From: Caproicibacter sp047777415
Lineage (GTDB): Bacteria; Bacillota; Clostridia; Oscillospirales; Acutalibacteraceae
Assembly (NCBI GenBank): GCA_047777415.1
Contig: JBKEEO010000001.1
Location: 186,001-250,000, forward strand
Direction of reading: 5' to 3'
Length of the DNA: 64,000 bases
Shown: piece after piece, positions 43,780-51,367 of the stretch
How the letters are laid out: every line of letters starts with the position of its first letter
How positions within the stretch are numbered: the first letter of the stretch is position 1
Notes under the pieces: generated by a model
Seen by the model: the letters and a program-made list of their open reading frames with translations, nothing else
Told to the model about the DNA's origin: nothing
Database searches by the model: none
Program-made: the position numbers and the translations under genes

Positions 43780-45830
43780 TGTTTCATCTCACCCTTTGTC
43801 AATAAACTTTGTGCTTTGGCGGTGATATTCTCCTGCTTTGCCTGCCGAACTGCCTGACGATACGATAAATCGGGATTTTGCAGTTTCTTTTCAACCGCTT
43901 GTTCACCTAAACTGACCTTTTTATCTCCATGTCTTTGCATGCTGCCAAGCGTCAAAGAATAAGCATGGCGCGCTTTGGTATATGCATTGGATTGGCGAAT
44001 CCGATTAGATGCCTGAGAATGCAGATATCCGCCCAGCGTTGCGGATTTCTCAGAAACATTGGCCGGTTTTGCTTGAGTTGCGTTGCCGGCTGTTTCTGCG
44101 AAAATATTAGAAGTATTTGCCGCATCTGAATTTGACGGCTCCGTAGGTTGACTGTGAAGATTTGTAGTGTCCGGTGTTCCGGTCAGTGCTGCCGAATGTA
44201 TCGAATGGTTTTGGACTTGATTTGTTCCTGCTGTTTCATTTACGGAGACGGGTCGGGTTTTCACATTGTCGGTCCGTACAGAATTTCCAGCCGCTCTCTC
44301 GGCTCCGCCGCTTGTAACTCCACCGTTTGTTCTTGTGTCAGACGTTTTATTAGATGCATTGAAGGTTTCTTTTACTGCTTGTGCGGCCCCTGCAGCACCG
44401 GCTCCGGCGGCCGCAAAATTCTGTTTTACGGCAGCCGTACGGCGATGATTTTGCATAGCTCCTGCTGCAACACCGGCAGCCGCACCGCCGAAGCGTCCAA
44501 CAATACCTGAGGCTTTGCCAAGAGCACTGCGTGCAGCACCAACCATACCTTTTGCCCGCAGAGAATCCAGTGCGGCTTTTCCTCCGGCCATGGCAACTGC
44601 TCCGGCGGCCATACTGCCTGCGGCCTTCAGACCATAAAGAGTGCGGACCGCACTGTGAATACCGGCGTCAATGCCGAAAATCTGTTCAAACAAACTCGGA
44701 CCGTCAATGACGGCAAAGGCTAGGGCAATCATCAAAATGATGCGCACCACAAAATTGATGTTCTGGTTATCTGAAATATACGCCATACCCAAGATATAAA
44801 GCTGGAGCATGAAAAACACTGCAAACAGCGTGCCAAGAGTGGAAATCAGCATTCGAATACATTTTTTCAGTCGCTGCGCCGTCACAATATCCAGCAGTGC
44901 AATCACCTGTGTCATGGTTTGATGAATAGCCAGCTCATAAATAAGCCGTGCGATTTTGATTCCGCTGAGCAACAAGGCAAACGCCGATACCAACAGTGTG
45001 CACAGGATGGTCAGCCAATCCACATTCCAGCGGTAATAATAGTTGGAAAACATCGGAAGATTCACAAACGCAATTTGCCCGGAATTGAGTTCCTGAAGGG
45101 TTTCATTCCCGTTTGCATCAATGACAATCCGATGTTTCCATACGTCCGGATACTGCATATCATCCGGGTTGACCAATTCGTTAATGTCAATTTTCGTAAT
45201 GTCGCCGGCATTGGCTCCTTCCATCTGAAATGCATTTTTATATTGCAGAGTTATACTTTTAAATCCCTCGGCATCATAGCGCGTTGTATCCGTGATGTTG
45301 TCTGTCAGAATCCGATCGGACAGAATTCGCGCGTGTCCCTCCGAGTCACTGTTGAGATAATCAACTGCCTGTGTGGTCAGCGTGTATGCGGCGGAAAGGA
45401 GATACGGAAGTGAAACCATGGTAATAACGCCAACGATGAAGTTTCCCGCAATTGACGTAAATTTTGCCGGCTTTATCATGGACTGCACGCCGACAAACAA
45501 TAGGACCAGCACCAGAAGGGCAAGGGCAAGCGGGAGAACTTTTTGGTTCAGCGCTGTTACGGTGTCACCGGTAAAAAATCCGCCAATTGCATCATTGATA
45601 TCGTAAATACAGCTTTCCAATCCGCCGACCAGCCAATGCAGTCCCAGTATCACAGACCATCCGATACTGCGTATTGTATTGGTCCAGATATCATTTGACT
45701 GAAGCGGAAACTGATTTAAAATCGATTTTGTGTCGGCGCAGACGTGAATCGGTATCACCGTCACAATGAAGATAGTCAAAATAAAAACGGTGAGAATTTT
45801 TTTGCCCGCTGCTTTACGTCTCCGTTTCAC
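43776..45830 (-). CDS. VirB6/TrbL-like polytopic conjugation protein
   Basis: A 684-residue membrane protein. A basic N-terminus and a first hydrophobic segment, possibly a signal sequence ending near HVCA, are followed by six or more helices between about 60 and 420, including VLPLALALLVLVLLFVG and RIILMIALAFAVIDGP. An Ala/Gly-rich region (about 415-480) and a long hydrophilic Ser/Thr/Asn-rich tail complete it. The layout matches VirB6/TrbL and pLS20-type channel proteins. I prefer the GTG at 45830, spaced 8 nt after GGAAAGGAG, to the GTG at 45839. It overlaps the VirD4 gene. Confidence 0.8.
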   Translation of the reverse strand: MKRRRKAAGKKILTVFILTIFIVTVIPIHVCADTKSILNQFPLQSNDIWTNTIRSIGWSVILGLHWLVGGLESCIYDINDAIGGFFTGDTVTALNQKVLPLALALLVLVLLFVGVQSMIKPAKFTSIAGNFIVGVITMVSLPYLLSAAYTLTTQAVDYLNSDSEGHARILSDRILTDNITDTTRYDAEGFKSITLQYKNAFQMEGANAGDITKIDINELVNPDDMQYPDVWKHRIVIDANGNETLQELNSGQIAFVNLPMFSNYYYRWNVDWLTILCTLLVSAFALLLSGIKIARLIYELAIHQTMTQVIALLDIVTAQRLKKCIRMLISTLGTLFAVFFMLQLYILGMAYISDNQNINFVVRIILMIALAFAVIDGPSLFEQIFGIDAGIHSAVRTLYGLKAAGSMAAGAVAMAGGKAALDSLRAKGMVGAARSALGKASGIVGRFGGAAAGVAAGAMQNHRRTAAVKQNFAAAGAGAAGAAQAVKETFNASNKTSDTRTNGGVTSGGAERAAGNSVRTDNVKTRPVSVNETAGTNQVQNHSIHSAALTGTPDTTNLHSQPTEPSNSDAANTSNIFAETAGNATQAKPANVSEKSATLGGYLHSQASNRIRQSNAYTKARHAYSLTLGSMQRHGDKKVSLGEQAVEKKLQNPDLSYRQAVRQAKQENITAKAQSLLTKGEMKQ

Positions 45831-48024
45831 ATTTCTCACTCCTTTCCGTGTCAGTCACGGCAGAACCTGTTTGCACAACGGTATAAATATCGTCAAATGT
45901 CTGCTGGGAGATTTTATCCTCATCCAAAAGTTTCTGCACAAAAGCGTCAAAGTCTGACAGAGTACAATGAAAAGAAATCGTATCCTCATCAAATCCGTTT
46001 GCAGCAAAAAAGCGACGAATCTGTGCTTTCTGCTGTTCGGACAGCATCTCTTCAAGCATCGGTTTCTCGGGCACCGTAACCTCATTGATAATCGGTTCTG
46101 ATGGTTGCGCCGCCGGCGGAACATACAGAATGTCTTCCAGCAAAATGTTTTTATGCCGGCAGGTGTTTGATAAGTTCAGGGATTGAAAAGAACGCCCGGT
46201 GTTAAATTCCTCTCCCAAATATTCGTACCGGTATTTCATGATGGTTTCGTCGTGGTTGTAAATGGGGTTCGGATGGATTTTACGCCCTTTCAGGTCCGTC
46301 CGCTTGATAATCCGGACGACGGCACTTTCCCCCGGCTTAAATTCCATCAGCTGGTTCGGGTTCAGCAGCGGCTGCGTATCAATATGTTCGGAAATCTTTT
46401 TGTCCAGCGAAAGGTGATGGTTCCCGCTTCTGGAAATCACCGTAATGGTCTTGTTTCCAATTAAAGACGAAAACTGCTTTGCTGTGTTTTCCTCAATGGT
46501 CAGCAGATAAATCTGATTGCCGCAGTTTCCGATGATGGTTTTGCCGTCCTGCTCCCCGTACAGCTTGTAAATTTGAGAATACGCCTGAATAATCAGGTCA
46601 AACCGAATATTTCTGCCGAGCGACACCGTGAGGATGTGGGCCATATCTGGAATGGGAGTGATGTTGCCGAATTCATCGAGAAGAAAGATAACCTCACGCG
46701 TACATTTGCCGCCCTCGGTCATAGAGCTTTTCTTTGACAGCGTATAATACAGCTGACTGATGAACATGGTAACCAGAAAATGATTGGAGGTATCATAGTC
46801 CGGCATCACCAAAAACACCGCCGTCGGATATTTGGGATGAAAGCCGATATCCTCCAGATTCACCGAATTTCGCGATGTCATTTTCGCAATCGGTTCCATA
46901 GTAAATTTGATGAGTTGTGAGAGTGTGTTGGCGAAAATATTGCCCTTTGTCTTTCCGCTTGCATAGGCAACGGAGGCGTATTGAATGCGCGCAATATCAT
47001 TTAAACTGCGCGATGCAAAAAACAGGTCCAGTTGATTGGGGCCATCGTCCTTCGGTTCCCCCATGTCAATCAGAAGGCGGGCAACCGAATACATATTGAT
47101 TTTGTCGTACCATTTCTGCTTTTCTTCCGGCTCAAAACACTGTTCCGCTTGTTTGCAGCAGTCAATCACAATGGAGAGAATGAGTGCGTTGGTAAGGGCG
47201 ATGCTCCAGTTTTCCCACGTCTTATCCTTTGCGGTTGGGTCGTGAAACAGAATATATGACAGTGTATTGGTCAGAAGCTGCGCTTCCGCCCTGTCGCCCC
47301 GCAAATAGGCGTCGAGCACCAACTGCAGAGGATTAAAGGACATACCGAGGAAACTCAGCAAATCAAACACATGCACCCGGTATCCGCGGCGTTCCAGTTC
47401 TTCTTTTGAAGCCGCGGCTAATTCTCCTTTAGGGTCCGCAATCACCATGCTGGCCTTATCTTTCATAGCCTTTGGCCGGCTGTAAATATCGATGGCCGGA
47501 ATGACAAACAGCTCCCCTTTTCCGCTTCGGGTCGTGCCGATAATCAGATTGTGGACAGGGCTGTCGTCAATAAAAATCCGGTCTTTATATCGGGAAATCG
47601 GAAAACCTCCCTTTCCTTCAAACGGTTCCTTTTTTTCGGGAACACTTCGGTATTCCCGCTTTAATTCACGCACACTTGCAAACTGTCTGCTGCCTTTCTG
47701 CCCGGCATTGGACAGAGGCGTTAAGTCATTTTTCATTAAAATTCCTAATCGGACCGAACACATCAGCGACAAAAATCCCCCGATGAGGTACAGCCATTTC
47801 AGCCGTGCGCTGAACCGAAACGGATTGGGCTGCAGCAGGTCCAGGTGATTGGATTCGATACTGCCCGCCTTTAGAGAAACCAAAAGACGGTCCCAGTTAT
47901 TTAAGGTAAAGATTCCGATGAAATTGACAAATATCATGAGTGCAAAAAAGCACAGGACGGATACAATAACGACAACTTTTGTGTTGGACAGAAATTGCTG
48001 GATTTTTAGCCGAAAGTCGGCCAT
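45814..48024 (-). CDS. virD4: VirD4-like type IV coupling protein
   Basis: Hexameric ATPase (736 residues) linking the relaxosome to the T4SS channel. Two N-terminal membrane helices (about 17-40 and 76-97) precede the motor. Walker A is IIGTTRSGKGELFVIPAI (residues 161-178, Lys169), VIADPKGELAA follows, and Walker B is REVIFLLDEFGNI near residue 420. The family motif with LDLFFASRSLNDIARIQY is also seen. The acidic C-terminal part (after about 640) may select substrates. GAGGTG precedes the ATG at 48024. Confidence 0.94.
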   Translation of the reverse strand: MADFRLKIQQFLSNTKVVVIVSVLCFFALMIFVNFIGIFTLNNWDRLLVSLKAGSIESNHLDLLQPNPFRFSARLKWLYLIGGFLSLMCSVRLGILMKNDLTPLSNAGQKGSRQFASVRELKREYRSVPEKKEPFEGKGGFPISRYKDRIFIDDSPVHNLIIGTTRSGKGELFVIPAIDIYSRPKAMKDKASMVIADPKGELAAASKEELERRGYRVHVFDLLSFLGMSFNPLQLVLDAYLRGDRAEAQLLTNTLSYILFHDPTAKDKTWENWSIALTNALILSIVIDCCKQAEQCFEPEEKQKWYDKINMYSVARLLIDMGEPKDDGPNQLDLFFASRSLNDIARIQYASVAYASGKTKGNIFANTLSQLIKFTMEPIAKMTSRNSVNLEDIGFHPKYPTAVFLVMPDYDTSNHFLVTMFISQLYYTLSKKSSMTEGGKCTREVIFLLDEFGNITPIPDMAHILTVSLGRNIRFDLIIQAYSQIYKLYGEQDGKTIIGNCGNQIYLLTIEENTAKQFSSLIGNKTITVISRSGNHHLSLDKKISEHIDTQPLLNPNQLMEFKPGESAVVRIIKRTDLKGRKIHPNPIYNHDETIMKYRYEYLGEEFNTGRSFQSLNLSNTCRHKNILLEDILYVPPAAQPSEPIINEVTVPEKPMLEEMLSEQQKAQIRRFFAANGFDEDTISFHCTLSDFDAFVQKLLDEDKISQQTFDDIYTVVQTGSAVTDTERSEKCETET

Positions 48025-48086
48025 TAAAACACCTCTTTTTTATGTAAGCAAGTCGGACATTTTGTCCGACTTGCAGCTTGATGCTT

Positions 48087-48356
48087 TCAAAAGGCCATAA
48101 GGCCGTCAATGAAGGTTTTGATGACGCTGCATCCGGCTACCAAAATCATGCCGACAATGACACAGATAATTCGGGTTTTGCTGACTTCCACATTGTTTCG
48201 GCCGCCCGTCATAAACTGGATAGCCGCAATGATTAAGAATACACTCGCCAGTGAACCGCCGATAATTTGACCTGCGGTGGTCAAATTGTTGATAGTATCC
48301 GTAATTTCTGCAGGCACGGTAACCGCAAGCATCCGCACAGGAAACAACAGATTCAT
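48087..48356 (-). CDS. VirB2/TrbC-like pilin or small channel protein
   Basis: An 89-residue protein with a signal-like N-terminus (MNLLFPVRMLAVTVPA) and two hydrophobic helices (about 28-48 and 62-83) separated by a short basic loop GGRNNVEVSKTR, the hallmark layout of VirB2/TrbC pilins. GGAAAGGAG lies before the ATG at 48356; the frame is open 37 residues further but the upstream part overlaps another gene. It sits directly before the VirD4 gene. Whether it polymerises is unknown; in Firmicutes such proteins often have this position. Confidence 0.72.
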   Translation of the reverse strand: MNLLFPVRMLAVTVPAEITDTINNLTTAGQIIGGSLASVFLIIAAIQFMTGGRNNVEVSKTRIICVIVGMILVAGCSVIKTFIDGLMAF

Positions 48357-48357
48357 A

Positions 48358-48519
48358 TCATTCGTCTCCTTTCCTTTGTAACGCTGATAAAACGAGGTCG
48401 GAATTCTCTGCAATAAATTCCATTTGTGTTTGATAAAGCCATTCATCGTAGCTGCGCCCTTGCTCAATTAAAATTGCTTCCACCAGTTCCTTGACACGTT
48501 TGTCCTTTTTATCCGCCAT
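48358..48519 (-). CDS. Small acidic/basic cytoplasmic protein (53 aa), unknown function
   Basis: A short gene fitting exactly between two conserved neighbours. Its ATG at 48519 directly follows the TAA of the ArdC-Toprim gene, and its TGA at 48360-48358 ends 1 nt before the pilin-like ATG. Its last codons contain the ribosome site of that next gene. The product begins MADKKDKRVKELVEAILIEQ and is helical with alternating charges. No family is recognised. The tight packing and clean coding frame argue it is real. Confidence 0.65.
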   Translation of the reverse strand: MADKKDKRVKELVEAILIEQGRSYDEWLYQTQMEFIAENSDLVLSALQRKGDE

Positions 48520-50514
48520 TTACCGCGCCACCTCTCTTTCCAAAGCTTTCTCTTTTGGGGAATTGGTCACCATACAGAGATATTCGTTCATGTCCTTGCC
48601 CTGTTTTGGAATCAGACACGAAATATGGATTTCCGGATAGTTTTCCCGCAGCCTCTCAATGATTTTCTGATTAGCCTTCCTGCCCGCATCGTCGTTGTCG
48701 TTTGCAAGCACAACGGTTTTGATTTGCGGATTGTGGTCCAGCCGAAAGTACAAAGCAGCATCTTTGCCCGTTCCGCCCGTTGCAAGGTAATTCGCCTGTT
48801 CCACGGGCTTTCCCTGCTGTTTCATAAGCGTCATGATGGACAGAGCATCAATGGGGGCCTCGCAAATGTACAGTTTTTCCGCATGATGATTGACATAGAA
48901 ACCGACATCCTGCCGCGCCCCGGCTGCGTCACATTTAAAAGACGAACCGGTCAAAGTAGAGCGTTTGGTCGCATAAACAGGACTGCCGCTTTCGTCCTTT
49001 CCCACAAAGACCACATTGTGCTTGTTGTCCTCATAAATGAGTCCGTCTTTCATGCACTGCTGAACAATACCGGGATCAATGCACCGCGTTTTCGTCAGAT
49101 AAGCAAACGCACGGGAGAACATTCCTTCGGCCTTTGGAGGAAGTATGAATTCCTTTTGTGCCGGTTCTCTTACCGCTTCATTCGGTTTTGCTACGTGCGG
49201 AAGGACTTCCAGTTTCCGGCCAAGATATCGCTCCTTTAACAGCCGAATTGCTTCCGCTTTATCGTAATTGCCAAACCGCATGACAAAATCGATCGTACTG
49301 CCTCCGATGCCGGACGAAAACTGCATAAAGCTGTTGGTTTCCGGATAAATCCGGACGCTGTCGTGTTCTTTTAACGTGTAATAACTGCCGATTGGTTTTG
49401 GCGTAAATCCCATGTCGGAGGCAAGGGTCAGAATCGGGATGCCGTACTTGATATAGTCCAGCGTTTCAGCACTTCGGTCATGAAATACCGGCTTCTTCTC
49501 CCTGTCAGCCACCTGTTCAGCCGGCATTGATGTTTCCTGTTTTGCTTGTTTTTCAGCAAGGACTGTTTTTACTTCTTTTTGCGGGATTTTTGCCTGCTCC
49601 AAAATAGGTTCCAGTTCCTTTAAAAGATTGTGGTACGCCAAATTGACGTCCTTTAAAACCTCTTCCAGATTAAAGTCTTCTTGCAGTTTACATACCTTAT
49701 AGTGCTGGACAAAATGCCGTTTCCTGCTCTGCGTCAGCTCAATGCCGCAATACTGCTGCAGCATAATGGAAAGGCTGTCCGCCTGTAATTCCAACACCTC
49801 ATCGGAATATTTGATTGTTTGTTCATTGTTATGCAGCAGGGCGTGGCCAAGCTCATGTGTCAGGGTCGAAAGCTTTTCCGTATCGTTGAGCTTGTCGTTG
49901 ATGCGGATCATGTTGGGAGTCGGAAGATAGTTGCCTCGCAGAGAAATGGACCGCAAGTCCGCCTCTAAAACCTGAATACCTTTTTGCTGTGCATACTCCT
50001 TAATGGTTCGGTACAAAGCGGCGTGCTGTTCGGAAGAATACCCCATGTGAAAGTATTCCGGGTATTTTTCAGGCGGGCAATCGGTCTGTGAAATATCAAA
50101 AACCGTACCGGTCCCAAAACGGATACGCGATACGGTTTTCAGTGTTCCTTCTTCTATTTGCTGCCGTTCTTCCGGCGTTGCGTCTGCGACGCGCTTGTAG
50201 TGTGTCTTTCCGTCCTTTTCAATTGCAATCAGTTCCGTCCGGATGGGAAAGCGCACCCGAATCCCGTGCTGTCCTTTTAAAACGTGGTATCCTTTTTTCT
50301 TCCAGTCCCGAAAACTTGCCACATAGGTAGCACCCGGATTTTGGTTGTAAATAAGGATTGTATTGTGCATGGAATAAGAGTGAAACTGCCCTTTAAAGGC
50401 AAGCAGCTCCGCGATTTGCTCAGGATTCTCCTTGTATCGTTCCAAAATATCATCGAGGGTTTTCTTGAGTTCTTTTAGCTTTGCAGACTGATATTTGTAT
50501 GCCGAGGCAGACAA
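48520..50514 (-). CDS. ArdC-like / zinc peptidase / DUF3991-Toprim multidomain protein
   Basis: A 664-residue ICE protein. Residues about 5-140 resemble the ArdC ssDNA-binding antirestriction domain (FHSYSMHNTILIYNQNPGAT, SFRDWKKKGYHVLKGQHGI). A metallopeptidase-like helix TLTHELGHALLH has the HExxH form at 220-224. The C-terminal half carries a DUF3991-type region (about 350-520) and a Toprim domain with YICEAPIDALSIM and VVLANDNDDAGRKAN (about 545-625), as in primases. It probably protects or primes incoming single strands. The start is a TTG at 50514 after AAGGAGG, adjacent to the previous stop. Confidence 0.85.
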   Translation of the reverse strand: MSASAYKYQSAKLKELKKTLDDILERYKENPEQIAELLAFKGQFHSYSMHNTILIYNQNPGATYVASFRDWKKKGYHVLKGQHGIRVRFPIRTELIAIEKDGKTHYKRVADATPEERQQIEEGTLKTVSRIRFGTGTVFDISQTDCPPEKYPEYFHMGYSSEQHAALYRTIKEYAQQKGIQVLEADLRSISLRGNYLPTPNMIRINDKLNDTEKLSTLTHELGHALLHNNEQTIKYSDEVLELQADSLSIMLQQYCGIELTQSRKRHFVQHYKVCKLQEDFNLEEVLKDVNLAYHNLLKELEPILEQAKIPQKEVKTVLAEKQAKQETSMPAEQVADREKKPVFHDRSAETLDYIKYGIPILTLASDMGFTPKPIGSYYTLKEHDSVRIYPETNSFMQFSSGIGGSTIDFVMRFGNYDKAEAIRLLKERYLGRKLEVLPHVAKPNEAVREPAQKEFILPPKAEGMFSRAFAYLTKTRCIDPGIVQQCMKDGLIYEDNKHNVVFVGKDESGSPVYATKRSTLTGSSFKCDAAGARQDVGFYVNHHAEKLYICEAPIDALSIMTLMKQQGKPVEQANYLATGGTGKDAALYFRLDHNPQIKTVVLANDNDDAGRKANQKIIERLRENYPEIHISCLIPKQGKDMNEYLCMVTNSPKEKALEREVAR

Positions 50515-50769
50515 TTACGCTTCCTCCTTTCCCACAGATGCGTAAATTTGCCGCCGCAAAGGCTCCGGTGCGTCGTCCGCACTTAAGAGACCTTCTTTTG
50601 GCTCAACGACGCCGATGTCAAATCCGGACGGGTCGGCCATTAAATAGAAAAGAGCGCCGTCATCGTCCTGAAAAACAACCGCGTCATCCAAAAATGCAAC
50701 AGCTGTTGCAATGTCTTTTTCGTCTATCACTTTTCCATCTTCAAACGGGGCAATGTTTTCTTTGATCAT
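50515..50769 (-). CDS. Small acidic protein (84 aa), unknown function
   Basis: An 84-residue acidic protein (DDAVVFQDDDGALFYLMADP) with mixed alpha/beta character and no membrane segment or signal. Its stop abuts the TTG start of the ArdC-Toprim gene and its last codons provide that gene's AGGAGG site, so it is clearly part of the operon. AAAGGAG precedes its ATG at 50769. No family is recognised. Acidic small proteins next to ssDNA-binding genes sometimes mimic DNA, but nothing here proves that. Confidence 0.65.
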   Translation of the reverse strand: MIKENIAPFEDGKVIDEKDIATAVAFLDDAVVFQDDDGALFYLMADPSGFDIGVVEPKEGLLSADDAPEPLRRQIYASVGKEEA

Positions 50770-50825
50770 GGCGATATCTCCTTTCTTTGAGAAATAAAAA
50801 AGTAAAGCACGGTGCTGTCCGCGCT

Positions 50826-51224
50826 CTACGCCATCAAATCATCTTCGCTGAGGGTATCGACCAATCCATCATCCTCCTGGGAGGTAGATTCCTCGGAAGG
50901 CTGTGCGGACGGTTCCTTTTTCTTGCTGTCGCAAAACTCAAACGTATATGCTGTGATATACGGCTCAAACGCACGGCCTTTTTCTTTGTTAAAGGGCGGA
51001 ATTTTCAGCTTCCCGCTGATATATACTTTCTGCCCTTTCTCCACATGGTGAAAAATGAAGTCTCCCATTCCGTGCCATGCGGTCACTTTGATAAAATCAA
51101 CCTCATCCTTTCTCTGCTGACAAGCAAGGCGGAATTCGCACACCTTGTAGACTGTGTCATTCTTTCTGATTTCCCGCATCTGCGGGTCCGAAACCAGTCG
51201 GCCAATTGCTTTCCCTTCCAGCAT
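50826..51224 (-). CDS. ssb: Single-stranded DNA-binding protein (SSB-like)
   Basis: OB-fold protein of 132 residues that coats transferred single strands. Typical segments are GKAIGRLVSDPQMREIR at the start, VCEFRLACQQRKDEVDFIKV in the core and VEKGQKVYISGKLKIPPF. The C-terminus is acidic and ends DDLMA, close to the partner-binding tail (DDxPF) of housekeeping SSB but without the final Phe. GGAAAGGAG precedes the ATG at 51224; the frame opens at 51242. It lies between the pilus operon and the ArdC-Toprim gene. Confidence 0.9.
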   Translation of the reverse strand: MLEGKAIGRLVSDPQMREIRKNDTVYKVCEFRLACQQRKDEVDFIKVTAWHGMGDFIFHHVEKGQKVYISGKLKIPPFNKEKGRAFEPYITAYTFEFCDSKKKEPSAQPSEESTSQEDDGLVDTLSEDDLMA

Positions 51225-51308
51225 CGTTTTTCTCCTTTCCAAATCATAAATGCGGCCTTTCAGCGACCTGACAATTTACCTCTAAACTTTCTGTCCATAA
51301 ATAGGTTA

Positions 51309-51334
51309 ATGGCAGGCGGTTTTCCGCCTGCCAT
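51309..51334. terminator. Strong hairpin between the adhesin-pilin gene and ssb
   Basis: ATGGCAGGCGG (51309-51319) pairs perfectly with CCGCCTGCCAT (51324-51334) around a TTTT loop. It lies 34 nt after the adhesin stop. No T tract follows on the minus strand, so it may stabilise or attenuate rather than fully terminate. Confidence 0.5.
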
Positions 51335-51367
51335 ATTGCCCACAGTTAACTGTATCTCACCAATTTT

